Source: Thiosocius sp963753845 | Lineage (GTDB): Bacteria; Pseudomonadota; Gammaproteobacteria; Chromatiales; Chromatiaceae | DNA: 64,000 nt | Direction of reading: 5' to 3' | NCBI GenBank assembly: GCA_963753845.1 | Contig: CAVWEI010000032.1 | Location: forward strand, 1 to 64,000 | In this document: in pieces, positions 53,254 through 62,564 of the stretch | Layout: the number at the start of each line of letters is the position of its first letter | Position numbering within the stretch: the first letter of the stretch is position 1 | Translations under genes and position numbers: made by a program | The notes under the pieces: model-generated | The model's input: the letters and a program-made list of their open reading frames with translations, nothing else | The model's database searches: none | What the model was told of the DNA's origin: nothing

Positions 53254-56010
53254 TCAGGACCGCCCCAATGCAGCCGTGACCCGGGCTGCGCAAAATTTGA
53301 ACTCCGGGATCTTGCCAAACGGGTCCAGGGCCTGGTTGGTTAATACGTTGGCCGGCGCCTCCGCAAAACAGAAAGGTATGAACACCATGCCACTGGGCAC
53401 GGCACCGTCGGCTCTCGCACGTAACTCCAGTGCCCCACGGCGGGTCGAAACTCTCACCATACTGCCCGGCTCGATAGCCAGGCGGGACAGGTCATCCGGC
53501 GACAGGCTGGCGACCGCCTCCGGTTCCAGCTCATCGAGCACGGTCGAGCGGCGGGTCATGGCACCCGTGTGCCAGTGCTCGAGCTGGCGCCCGGTGGTCA
53601 GGACCATGGGGTACTCATCGTCCGGCTGTTCATCGGGGGGAATGATGGCTGCTGGCACCAGCCTGCCGCGGCCGCTCGCAGTGGGGAACCCATCGGCAAA
53701 CACGATCTCGTCCCCCGGCTGCCCGGGCGCCTTGCAGGGATAGGTCACCGAGCCCTCGTAAGACACGCGCTCCCAGGTGATATTGTCGAGCGACGGCATG
53801 ACGCTCGCCATCTCGGCATAGATTTCGCGCGGATCGGAAAAGCTCCAGTCGCAGCCGATCCGCCTGGCGAGTTCATTCGTGATCCACCAGTCCTGCCGCG
53901 CGTCTCCCGGCAACGCCAACGCCTGTCGACCACGTTGTACCTGACGGTTGGTGTTTGTCACGGTCCCGTCCTTCTCCGGCCACGCAGAGGCGGGCAGTAC
54001 CACATCGGCGTGGAATGCAGTTTCGGTCAGAAAGATGTCCTGCACGACGAGGTGATCCAGACTGGCAAGCGCATCCCGTGCATGCTGAACGTTCGGGTCT
54101 GACATAGCAGGGTTTTCGCCCATGACGTACATGCCCTTCACCTTGCCGGCGTGAATGGCGTCCATGGTCTCGACGACGGTCAGCCCCTTCTGCGGATCCA
54201 GCGGCATCCCCCACGCGTCCTCGAAGCGCCGGCGGATGTCGCCGTTCTCCACCGACTGGTAGCCTGGAAGCATCATCGGTATCAACCCGGCGTCCGAGGC
54301 ACCCTGAACGTTGTTCTGACCACGCAGGGGATGCAGGCCGGTACCCGGTCGACCCACCTGCCCGGTAATCAGGGAAATCGCAATCAGACAACGACAGTTG
54401 TCGGTACCGTGGATGTGCTGCGAGACCCCCATGCCCCAGAAGATAATCGCTGCTTTTGCGTTGGCGTAGGTGCGTGCGACTGTGCGCAGGGTCTCCGCAT
54501 CGATGCCGCAGACAGGCGCCATGGCCTCGGGCGTATAAACTTTGATGTGCTCTTTAAGGTTTTCGAAACCTTCCGTATGGGCATTGATATATGCCTGGTT
54601 GTAGAGCTTCTCCGAGACGATCACGTTCAATATGGCGTTCAGCATGGCAACATCGCTGCCAGGGTTGAACTGCAGCATGTAGGTGGCGTGGCGCGCGAGC
54701 GCCGTCCCACGCGGATCCATCACGATCAGCGTCCCGTCTTTCGCCGCCTGTTTGAAGTAGGTTGCCGCGACCGGGTGGTTTTCGGTTGGGTTGGCACCGA
54801 TCACGACGACGACGTCTGCATCCTTGACGGCACCGAAAGGCGCGCTCACGGCGCCGGAACCGACACCCTCGAGCAGGGCCGCCACCGAAGAGGCATGACA
54901 CAGGCGGGTACAGTGATCGACATTGTTGGTTCCAAAACCGGTTCGGACCAGCTTCTGAAACAGATAGGCCTCCTCGTTCGAACACTTGGCTGATCCAAAC
55001 CCGGCCAGGGCGTTGCCGCCGTGACGGTCCCGAACGGCCTGGAGACCGTTGGCGGCTCTATCCAGCGCCTCTTCCCAACTCGCTTCGCGGAAATGGCTCA
55101 GTGGTTTTTTTGGGTCCATGTCGATGTCTCCGCGCTTTGGCGCGTCCTCACGACGGATCAGCGGCTTGGTCAGACGCTGTGGGCTGACAACATAGTCGAA
55201 GCCGAAGCGTCCCTTCACGCACAATCGGTTGTCATTGGAAGGACCCGCGCGCCCCTGCACCGCGACGATCTCGTTGTCGCTGATCTGGTAGGTCAACTGG
55301 CAGCCTACGCCACAGTAGGGGCAGACGCTGTCGACCTCCTTCAGCTCCCAGGACTTGCCGATGCCGTTTTCGTAGACCAGTGTGGTCTCCATCAGTGCGC
55401 CGGTCGGGCAGGCCTGCACGCACTCGCCGCAGGCCACACAGGAGCTGGCCCCCATTGGGTCGTCCTGGTCGAACACGATCCCGGTATGGCGCCCGCGGTA
55501 GGCCATTCCAATGACGTCGTTGACCTGTACCTCGCGGCAGGCCCGCACACACAGATTGCAATGAATACAGGCATCCAGCGCAACACGCATGGCAGGATGA
55601 CTGGAATCGGGCATCGGAGATTCGCGGCGTGGGAAACGGCTGGCGTTGACGCCAAGCTGATCGGCCCAGCGCCACAGGCGCGAATCGCTGTCGTGGGCGA
55701 TCTCGCGCGAAGGCTGATCCGCCACCAGCATTTCCATCACCATGCGCTGCGCCGTTCTGGCGCGATCGCTGGCCGAGCTGACCTTCATCCCTTCGGCCGG
55801 CCTGCGCACGCAGGAGGCAGCCAACACACGCTCACCCTCGATCTCGACCATACAGGCGCGACAGTTTCCGTCGGCCCGGTAACCAGGCTCGGGCGAATGG
55901 CACAGGTGCGGTATCTCACTGCCGTAGCGCCTTGCGACCTGCCAGATGGTCTCTTCCGGATGGGCCTCGACCACCTTGCCATCGAGCGTAAAGTGGATTG
56001 AATCAGTCAG
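53254..56010 (-). CDS. fdsA: NAD-dependent formate dehydrogenase, molybdenum subunit alpha
   Basis: The protein is 918 aa from an apparent CTG start at 56010. It has an N-terminal [2Fe-2S] domain (PHLCHSPEPGYRADGNCRAC). Next come a His/Cys cluster domain and two [4Fe-4S] motifs (CIHCNLCVRACREVQV and CVACGECVQACPTGAL). The molybdopterin domain starts at VCPYCGVGCQLTYQ. The active-site cysteine is the one in DHCTRLCHASSVAAL, at the position of selenocysteine in FdhF. With the fused beta-gamma chain it would oxidise formate to CO2 and reduce NAD. The first ATG/GTG/TTG in frame is the GTG at 55974, which would delete the first strand (TDSIHFTLDGK) of the [2Fe-2S] domain. Confidence 0.93.
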   Translation of the reverse strand: MTDSIHFTLDGKVVEAHPEETIWQVARRYGSEIPHLCHSPEPGYRADGNCRACMVEIEGERVLAASCVRRPAEGMKVSSASDRARTAQRMVMEMLVADQPSREIAHDSDSRLWRWADQLGVNASRFPRRESPMPDSSHPAMRVALDACIHCNLCVRACREVQVNDVIGMAYRGRHTGIVFDQDDPMGASSCVACGECVQACPTGALMETTLVYENGIGKSWELKEVDSVCPYCGVGCQLTYQISDNEIVAVQGRAGPSNDNRLCVKGRFGFDYVVSPQRLTKPLIRREDAPKRGDIDMDPKKPLSHFREASWEEALDRAANGLQAVRDRHGGNALAGFGSAKCSNEEAYLFQKLVRTGFGTNNVDHCTRLCHASSVAALLEGVGSGAVSAPFGAVKDADVVVVIGANPTENHPVAATYFKQAAKDGTLIVMDPRGTALARHATYMLQFNPGSDVAMLNAILNVIVSEKLYNQAYINAHTEGFENLKEHIKVYTPEAMAPVCGIDAETLRTVARTYANAKAAIIFWGMGVSQHIHGTDNCRCLIAISLITGQVGRPGTGLHPLRGQNNVQGASDAGLIPMMLPGYQSVENGDIRRRFEDAWGMPLDPQKGLTVVETMDAIHAGKVKGMYVMGENPAMSDPNVQHARDALASLDHLVVQDIFLTETAFHADVVLPASAWPEKDGTVTNTNRQVQRGRQALALPGDARQDWWITNELARRIGCDWSFSDPREIYAEMASVMPSLDNITWERVSYEGSVTYPCKAPGQPGDEIVFADGFPTASGRGRLVPAAIIPPDEQPDDEYPMVLTTGRQLEHWHTGAMTRRSTVLDELEPEAVASLSPDDLSRLAIEPGSMVRVSTRRGALELRARADGAVPSGMVFIPFCFAEAPANVLTNQALDPFGKIPEFKFCAARVTAALGRS

Positions 56011-57710
56011 GAGAGGTCCTCGCGAAAGTACTTGAGCACCGAATTGATCGGGTTTCCCGCCGCCTGGCCCAGCCCACAGATCGAGGCATCAGCCATGGTG
56101 GTCGAGAGTTCGGATAGTAGTCCTGCATCCCATTTCGACTGGGACATCAGCTTGACCGCCTTTTCAGTACCCACCCTGCAGGGTGTGCACTGGCCGCAGC
56201 TCTCATTTTCGAAGAAACGCATCAGATTGAGCGCCACGTCCTTCATATTGTCCTGCTCGCTGAAGACGACGACCGCTGCCGAACCGATGAAACAGCCGTA
56301 TTCCTCCAGAGTGCCAAAGTCCAGCGGGACATTGCCGAGGGAGGCGGGCAGGATACCCCCGGACGCGCCGCCGGGCAGATACGCCTTGAAGCTGTGACCA
56401 TCCTGCATGCCGCCGCAGAATTCGTCGATCAGCTCTCGCACGGTGACACCTGCCGGAGCCAGTTTTACGCCGGGCTCCCTGACGCGACCGGAGACCGAGT
56501 AGCTTCGCCAGCCCTTGCACCCGTTGCGCCCTGCCCCCGCGAACCAATGAGACCCCCGCTGCAGGATGTCGCGCACCCAGTAGAGGGTCTCGACGTTGTT
56601 TTCGAGCGTAGGACGGCCAAAAAGACCGACCTCTGCGACATAGGGCGGTCGGTTTCGAGGCAGCCCGCGCTTGCCTTCGATCGATTCGATCATTGCGGAT
56701 TCTTCCCCGCAGACATAGGCGCCGGCACCGCGGCGCACCTCCACCACGAGATCACCGAGCAAACCCACCTCTTTGAGGTGCGCGATCTCCTTTTTGCAGA
56801 TCTCGACGATCGCGGGATACTCGTCGCGGACATAGAGGTAACAGGCTTCCGCCTCCACCGCCCAGGCACCGATCAGCATCCCCTCGAGAAAGCGATGCGG
56901 ATCGCGCCCCAGGTAGTGGCGATCCTTGAAGGTTCCGGGCTCACCCTCGTCCGCATTCACCGCCATATTTCGGGGGCCTTCGTAACCTCGAACGATGCGC
57001 CACTTGCGACCCGTTGGAAAACCGGCGCCACCGAGCCCGCGCAACTCGGAATGCTCCAGGGTCGAGATGGTCTCTTCAACCGTACGCTTTCCGGACTGGC
57101 ACTCGCGCAACAGTTCGTAACCACCTTTGGATACATAACTGTCGTAGCCAATGTAGTCGGAAACAAGATGCCCGGTAAGCCCCTCGCTTACTGCCTGCAT
57201 CACCGATTCGGTGCTCGCGCACCCGACGTGTTTGTGAGCCACCGCGACGACTGGGGCCGAGTCACAACGACCCATGCAGGGCGCAGCCAATACTCGCACT
57301 TCGATGCCTGCCTGCTCAGCCAACTCCGCCAGCAGGGTCTGGGCACCGGCCATTTCACAGGCAATGCTGTCGCACACCCGCACCGTCAGCGGTGCGGGTG
57401 GCGCTTCCCCCTCTCTGACCACATCGAAATGGGCATAGAAGGTCGCGACCTCGAATACCTCGGCCTGGCCCAGACGCATCTCCCCCGCCAAAGCTGCCAG
57501 GTGGCGCTCTGACAGATGACCAAACTTGTCCTGAATGCAATGCAGATACTCTATGAGCAGATCGCGGCGCCTTGGTGAGTCGCCCAGGAGTCCCCTGACC
57601 TCGTCCAGTGCCACCGGCTCGATCTGCCGGCCTTTCGGGGTTTTGCCTGTTCGCTTTCTGCCGGCACCCGGGTGGCCGCGTTTGATAACTGCCTGAGTGG
57701 CCTGAGTCAT
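56007..57710 (-). CDS. Formate dehydrogenase fused gamma-beta subunit (NuoE-NuoF type)
   Basis: The 567-aa chain joins two normally separate subunits. Residues about 30-180 are the NuoE/FdsG thioredoxin-like [2Fe-2S] domain, with VCDSIACEMAGAQTLL and APCMGRCDSAP. Residues about 185-565 are NuoF/FdsB: the NADH/FMN motifs RGLGGAGFPTGRKWRIV and ADEGEPGTFKDRHYL, the GAYVCGEESAMIESIEGKRG stretch, and the [4Fe-4S] site ESCGQCTPCRVGTEKAV. It passes electrons from FdsA to NAD. The ATG follows GGGGGTAG. Its TGA overlaps the CTG start of fdsA. Confidence 0.94.
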   Translation of the reverse strand: MTQATQAVIKRGHPGAGRKRTGKTPKGRQIEPVALDEVRGLLGDSPRRRDLLIEYLHCIQDKFGHLSERHLAALAGEMRLGQAEVFEVATFYAHFDVVREGEAPPAPLTVRVCDSIACEMAGAQTLLAELAEQAGIEVRVLAAPCMGRCDSAPVVAVAHKHVGCASTESVMQAVSEGLTGHLVSDYIGYDSYVSKGGYELLRECQSGKRTVEETISTLEHSELRGLGGAGFPTGRKWRIVRGYEGPRNMAVNADEGEPGTFKDRHYLGRDPHRFLEGMLIGAWAVEAEACYLYVRDEYPAIVEICKKEIAHLKEVGLLGDLVVEVRRGAGAYVCGEESAMIESIEGKRGLPRNRPPYVAEVGLFGRPTLENNVETLYWVRDILQRGSHWFAGAGRNGCKGWRSYSVSGRVREPGVKLAPAGVTVRELIDEFCGGMQDGHSFKAYLPGGASGGILPASLGNVPLDFGTLEEYGCFIGSAAVVVFSEQDNMKDVALNLMRFFENESCGQCTPCRVGTEKAVKLMSQSKWDAGLLSELSTTMADASICGLGQAAGNPINSVLKYFREDLS

Positions 57711-57744
57711 TATCTACCCCCGATCGCCAGAACCCGACCACCAC

Positions 57745-58608
57745 TCATCCGCCGGCGCTCCCGGGTCTTGTCCGTGACTCAGGCACAATCCCGCCGAGCG
57801 CCGCTGTTACCTCCAGCGTGGCCTGCACGACCATATGGCCCATCGCCGCGGCTCCCTCACGGCTGACGCGAGCCATCGGACCCGACACGGAAATGGCGGC
57901 CAGCGGTTCGCCGTACTCATCGTACACAGCCGAAGCGACGCAACGCAGACCGACAGCGTGCTCCTCATCGTCGATCGCGTACCCACGGCGCCGGATCTCC
58001 GCCAACTCCTTTCGCAACCTGGCCGGCGTGACGATTGTGTTCGGCGTGAACTTGGGGAGTCCGCGACGGTGCAAAATGGCGCTCACTTCATCGTCAGGCA
58101 GCAACGCGAGCAGCGCCTTTCCGCCCGCCGATGCGTGGACGGGCGACCGCCCCCCGAGTCGGGCGAGCATGCGCATCATCTCCGAGCACTGGACCTGGGA
58201 CAGCGTCACCGCATACCCGTCATCCAGCACAAACAGATTGGCGGTTTCGCCAGACTCCTCCATCAGACGCCGCATCACCGGCCGGGCAACTTCGACAAAA
58301 TCGCGGTGATAAAGAAACGAGTTTCCGACGGTGAAGGCCTGAACACCGATGAACCAGCGTCCCAGTTGTGTGTCATGGCTCACGAAGCGCATCTGCTCCA
58401 GACTCTTGAGCAGCCGGTGTGTAGTGGAAGGGGCCAGCCCGACCCCCTGCGCAAGGTCCGACAGCGTATCTCCATCGCGGGCGGCAGCCAGTCGCTCGAG
58501 GATGGTCAGACCCCGGATCAGGGACTGGACCTGACCGGTGGTCTTGCCTCCGCTGCTCGGGCCGCCCCGGCCTGCTCTGACACCGGCCATGTTGGTTTCT
58601 TTGCTCAT
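57745..58608 (-). CDS. IclR-family transcriptional regulator
   Basis: The 287-aa protein has an N-terminal winged helix (about 26-90; LIRGLTILERLAAA, LAQGVGLAPSTTHRLLKSLE) and a C-terminal effector-binding domain (about 105-270; HASAGGKALLALLPDDEV, GYAIDDEEHAVGLRCVASAV). It is divergent from gcl and directly upstream of the fds genes on the same strand. IclR relatives such as AllR regulate gcl and glyoxylate genes, so it probably controls this glyoxylate cluster, perhaps fds as well. Confidence 0.93.
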   Translation of the reverse strand: MSKETNMAGVRAGRGGPSSGGKTTGQVQSLIRGLTILERLAAARDGDTLSDLAQGVGLAPSTTHRLLKSLEQMRFVSHDTQLGRWFIGVQAFTVGNSFLYHRDFVEVARPVMRRLMEESGETANLFVLDDGYAVTLSQVQCSEMMRMLARLGGRSPVHASAGGKALLALLPDDEVSAILHRRGLPKFTPNTIVTPARLRKELAEIRRRGYAIDDEEHAVGLRCVASAVYDEYGEPLAAISVSGPMARVSREGAAAMGHMVVQATLEVTAALGGIVPESRTRPGSAGG

Positions 58609-58959
58609 CCGATTGCTGCACTCGTCAAATCAAGCGATTGTGCCCGGATAGTATCCGTCCCCATTCCGCGTGTCCACATCGTGGGAACCGTTTCTATATT
58701 CTTCGGCCGGATTCGCAACGCGGGAAAGATCGTGACATCCAGGATTGCAGCCATCCCGCTATCTTAATGTTTTTAAATGTCTTTTTTTCTTTTCTGCACG
58801 GGCTAGCTGCGAGTTTTTGCCGGCGCGGCGAGAATCTCGCCCGACGCATATCAATCTCACTCTGCGGAATCCATTCCCATTTTTTCTTGCAAGTCCTCAG
58901 AGGCACCGCTAAACTCGCTCCAACACGACACTGGACCAACCCTGGCGGAGGACATGAAG
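58609..58959. promoter_or_regulatory. Divergent control region between the IclR gene and gcl
   Basis: The 350-base gap must hold promoters for both directions. For gcl, TTGCAA at 58887-58892 and TAAACT at 58910-58915 are 17 bases apart. A pyrimidine-rich, T-rich stretch lies at about 58763-58798. I cannot point to a certain IclR operator. Confidence 0.45.
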
Positions 58960-60735
58960 ATGGCCAAGATGACAGCGACAGAAGCTGCCGTTCACGTGAT
59001 GAGGAAAGAAGGTATAGACGTTGCGTTCGGGATTCCGGGCGCAGCAATCAACCCCTTCTACGCATCACTGCGCAAGCTGGGGGGAATCAGCCATGTGCTT
59101 GCCCGTCATATGGAAGGCGCGTCGCACATGGCCGAGGGGTACACTCGGACGAAGCCGGGCAACATCGGCGTATGCATCGGCACCTCCGGCCCGGCCGGGA
59201 CTGACATGATCACGGGGCTGTACTCCGCCTCCGCAGACTCGATCCCGATACTCTGCATAACCGGCCAGGCCCCCCGCGACCGCCTGCACAAGGAAGACTT
59301 TCAGGCCGTCGACATCGAGACGATCGCGAAGCCGGTTACGAAAATGGCGGTCACCGTCCTCGAACCCGGTCTGGTACCACGGGTGTTCCAACAGGCCTTC
59401 CATGAGATGCGTTCGGGCCGTCCCGGCCCGGTTCTCATCGACCTGCCGATCGATGTGCAGATGGCCGAGATCGAATTTGATCCCGACACCTACGAGCCCC
59501 TGCCCGTCTACAAGCCGTTTGCGACCAGGGAACAGGTGGCAAAAGCGCTCTCCATGGCCAACGAGGCGGAACGTCCGCTGATCGTGGCCGGTGGCGGCGT
59601 GCTCAATGCGGATGCCGGCGCCCTGCTGACGGAGCTGGCCGAAATCACGAACATGCCGGTGATTCCAACCCTGATGGGTTGGGGGGCCATCCCTGACGAT
59701 CACCCGCTGATGGCCGGTATGGTCGGACTTCAAACCTCGAACCGTTACGGCAATGCCACCCTGCTGGCGTCGGACTTCGTGCTGGGTATCGGCAACCGCT
59801 GGGCCAACCGGCATACAGGCAGTCTGCCGGTCTACACCAAGGGGCGAAAGTTCGTCCACGTCGACATCGAGCCCACTCAGATCGGCCGCGTTTTCAACCC
59901 GGATTACGGTATCGTCTCCGATGCCAAAGCCGCGTTGGCACTGTTCGTTGAAGTTGCAAAAGAGATGAAGGCAGCGGGTCAACTGCCCGATCGCAGCGAA
60001 TGGGTCGACTCCTGCCAGCTGCGTAAACGCACCATGCATCGCATGAGCAATTACGACGAAGTGCCGATGAAACCGCAGCGCGTGTATCAGGAGATGAACA
60101 AGTTTTTCGACAAGAAGACGCGCTATGTGACGACCATCGGTCTTTCACAGATCTCCGCGGCACAGCATCTCCATGTCTACAATGCCCGGCACTGGATCAA
60201 CTGCGGCCAGGCCGGCCCCCTGGGCTGGACCATCCCTGCGGCGATCGGCGTAAAGGTGGCCGACCCGGACGGCGATGTCGTCGCAATTTCCGGCGACTTC
60301 GATTTCCAGTTCATGATCGAGGAACTCGCCGTGGCGGCACAGCATCGGGTGCCCTACATCCACGTCCTGGTGAACAATTCTTACCTGGGGCTCATCCGCC
60401 AGGCTCAGATGAACTTCGACATGGACTTCAATGTCAGGCTGGACTTCAACAACGTGAATTCGCCTGAGGTCAACGGCTATGGCGTCGACCACGTGAAAGT
60501 AGCCGAAGGCCTCGGCTGCAAGGCAGTAAGGATTCTGGACCCGAAGGATATTCAAGCCGGTTTTGCGCGGGCAAGGCAGTTGATGGAAGAATATTCTGTC
60601 CCGGTCGTCGTCGAGTTTATCCTGGAGCGGGTGACCAACATCCCGATGGGGACCGATATCGACAACATCAACGAATTCGGCCAGGCACTCGACCTGCCCG
60701 CAAGCGGAAAGGATAAGTCGAAGAAAGCCGCCTAG
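58960..60735 (+). CDS. gcl: Glyoxylate carboligase (tartronate-semialdehyde synthase)
   Basis: The 591-aa ThDP enzyme closely follows Gcl: MAKMTATEAAVHVMRKEGID, GIPGAAINPFYASLRKLGGI, HMAEGYTRTKPGNIGVCIGT, SADSIPILCITGQAPRDRLH and NCGQAGPLGWTIPAAIGVKV, then the ThDP/Mg motif GDFDFQFMIEELAVAAQHRV ... NNSYLGLIRQAQ. It joins two glyoxylates into tartronate semialdehyde with release of CO2. I choose the second ATG (58960), eight bases after GGAGG; the ATG at 58954 is too close to it. Residue 51, which is valine in E. coli Gcl instead of the usual ThDP-enzyme glutamate, is methionine here. Confidence 0.96.
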   Translation: MAKMTATEAAVHVMRKEGIDVAFGIPGAAINPFYASLRKLGGISHVLARHMEGASHMAEGYTRTKPGNIGVCIGTSGPAGTDMITGLYSASADSIPILCITGQAPRDRLHKEDFQAVDIETIAKPVTKMAVTVLEPGLVPRVFQQAFHEMRSGRPGPVLIDLPIDVQMAEIEFDPDTYEPLPVYKPFATREQVAKALSMANEAERPLIVAGGGVLNADAGALLTELAEITNMPVIPTLMGWGAIPDDHPLMAGMVGLQTSNRYGNATLLASDFVLGIGNRWANRHTGSLPVYTKGRKFVHVDIEPTQIGRVFNPDYGIVSDAKAALALFVEVAKEMKAAGQLPDRSEWVDSCQLRKRTMHRMSNYDEVPMKPQRVYQEMNKFFDKKTRYVTTIGLSQISAAQHLHVYNARHWINCGQAGPLGWTIPAAIGVKVADPDGDVVAISGDFDFQFMIEELAVAAQHRVPYIHVLVNNSYLGLIRQAQMNFDMDFNVRLDFNNVNSPEVNGYGVDHVKVAEGLGCKAVRILDPKDIQAGFARARQLMEEYSVPVVVEFILERVTNIPMGTDIDNINEFGQALDLPASGKDKSKKAA

Positions 60736-60816
60736 TATTCACTACAAGCTTGAACAGGTGCGCGCACCCGGGTACCGGGTGCGCGGGGATTCAACACCGA
60801 GACCAAAGGAACCTAG

Positions 60817-61596
60817 ATGCCAAAGTTCGCCGCCAACCTCACCATGATGTACAACGAAGTCGATTTTCTCGACCGTTTCGAGGCCGCTGCAAAATCCGGA
60901 TTCAAGGGGGTCGAGTACCTGTTCCCATACGATTTCGGCAAAGAAGAGCTGGCCGAACGTCTGCACAAGCATGGCCTGGTACAGGTACTGCACAACCTGC
61001 CTGCCGGCGACTGGGGTGCGGGAGAGCGTGGCATCGCCTGTCTGCCGGATCGCGTCGGCGAGTTTCAGGACGGGGTCGGTCGGGCAATCGACTACGCGCA
61101 GGCGCTGGGCTGCAGGCAGATCAACTGTCTTGCCGGCCTCACCCCCTCGGGGGCGGACGTGGATGCCGTGCGTGAAACCTTCGTATCGAACCTCAGCTTC
61201 GCAGCGGACAAGCTTGGGGCCGCAGGCATCCGACTGCTGATCGAGCCTATCAACACCCGCGACATCCCGGGTTTCCACCTCACCGGTACCCAACAGGCCC
61301 TCGACGTTATCGACGCCACGGGATCGGACAACATCGGGCTGCAGTACGACATCTACCACATGCAGATCATGGAAGGCGATCTCGCACCGACCATAGAACG
61401 CAACCTCAGCCGCATCCATCACATGCAGCTGGCGGACAACCCGGGGCGTCACGAACCCGGTACCGGCGAGATCAACTACCCTTTCCTGTTTGGCTTCATT
61501 GACCAACTGGGCTATGAAGGCTGGATCGGCTGTGAGTACAAACCCGCTGCCAAGACCGAAGATGGACTGGCCTGGATCAAGCCGTATCTTTCTTGA
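60817..61596 (+). CDS. hyi: Hydroxypyruvate isomerase
   Basis: The 259-aa TIM-barrel protein matches Hyi: MPKFAANLTMMYNEVDFLDR, GFKGVEYLFPYDFGKEELAE, the INCLAGLTPSG stretch, LLIEPINTRDIPGFHLTGTQ, LQYDIYHMQIMEGDLAPTIE and IGCEYKPAAKTEDGLAWIKP. It interconverts hydroxypyruvate and tartronate semialdehyde. The start follows AAAGGAAC. The order gcl-hyi-glxR is standard. Confidence 0.95.
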   Translation: MPKFAANLTMMYNEVDFLDRFEAAAKSGFKGVEYLFPYDFGKEELAERLHKHGLVQVLHNLPAGDWGAGERGIACLPDRVGEFQDGVGRAIDYAQALGCRQINCLAGLTPSGADVDAVRETFVSNLSFAADKLGAAGIRLLIEPINTRDIPGFHLTGTQQALDVIDATGSDNIGLQYDIYHMQIMEGDLAPTIERNLSRIHHMQLADNPGRHEPGTGEINYPFLFGFIDQLGYEGWIGCEYKPAAKTEDGLAWIKPYLS

Positions 61597-61661
61597 CAAA
61601 CAAAAACACGTCGCACCGCCCCGGCGGGTGGTGATAGATCAATGCACAGGAGTTCTTGATC

Positions 61662-62549
61662 ATGAGCAAAGTTGGTTTTATCGGTTTGGGCATCATGGGC
61701 GGCCCCATGGCGGGACATCTTATCGACGGCGGGAATGAGCTCTTCGCACACTCGAGGAGCGGCGTACCAGCGGAACTTACCGGGAAAGGGGCAATCCACT
61801 GCAACAGCCCAAGGGAAGTGGCCGAAAAAGCTGACATCATCATCGTGATGGTTCCCGACACACCCCATGTCGAGGCGGTACTGTTCGGCGAGAACGGCGT
61901 GGCCGAGGGCATCTCTTCGGGCAAGACGGTTGTCGACATGAGTTCGATCTCGCCCATTGAGACCAAGCAGTTCGCTGCCCGCATCAACGAGCTCGGGTGC
62001 GAGTACCTGGACGCACCCGTGTCCGGTGGAGAAGTCGGCGCAAAGGCAGGCACCCTGACCATCATGGTGGGCGGCACACAGAAAGGTTTCGACCAGGTAA
62101 ATCCCCTGTTCGAACTCATGGGCAAGAACATCACCCTGGTAGGCGGCAACGGCGATGGACAGACCTGTAAGGTCGCCAATCAGATAATCGTCGCCCTGAA
62201 CATCGAGGCCGTATCCGAGGCTCTGCTGTTTGCCTCCAAGGCCGGTGCAGACCCCGCCAAGGTCCGCGAGGCGCTGATGGGTGGCTTTGCCTCTTCCAAG
62301 ATCCTGGAGGTCCACGGCGAGCGCATGGTCAAACGCACCTTCAACCCGGGCTTCCGCATCGAGTTGCACCAGAAGGATCTGAACCTCGCCCTGTCTGGGG
62401 CGCGCGCGCTCAATATCAGCCTGCCGAATACCGCCACCGCACAGGAGCTCTTCAATTCCTGTGCGGCCCATGGTGGTTCGGGATGGGACCATTCCGCCAT
62501 GTGCCGCGCACTCGAGACCATGGCCGACCACGAGATCGCCAAGGGGTAA
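61662..62549 (+). CDS. glxR: Tartronate-semialdehyde reductase (2-hydroxy-3-oxopropionate reductase)
   Basis: The 295-aa beta-hydroxyacid dehydrogenase has the NAD(P) motif KVGFIGLGIMGGPMAGHLI, the substrate motif DAPVSGGEVGAKAGTLTIMV, the catalytic lysine region GQTCKVANQIIVALNIEAVS, and KDLNLALSGARALNISLPNT. It reduces tartronate semialdehyde to glycerate. The ATG at 61662 lies nine bases after AGGAG and is preferred over a TTG two codons earlier. Confidence 0.95.
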   Translation: MSKVGFIGLGIMGGPMAGHLIDGGNELFAHSRSGVPAELTGKGAIHCNSPREVAEKADIIIVMVPDTPHVEAVLFGENGVAEGISSGKTVVDMSSISPIETKQFAARINELGCEYLDAPVSGGEVGAKAGTLTIMVGGTQKGFDQVNPLFELMGKNITLVGGNGDGQTCKVANQIIVALNIEAVSEALLFASKAGADPAKVREALMGGFASSKILEVHGERMVKRTFNPGFRIELHQKDLNLALSGARALNISLPNTATAQELFNSCAAHGGSGWDHSAMCRALETMADHEIAKG

Positions 62550-62564
62550 TACCCAAGTAACGCC

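Noticed and set aside
55974..55976. GTG start for fdsA
   Set aside because: It would remove the first strand of the [2Fe-2S] domain and leave an unexplained in-frame extension up to the CTGA overlap.
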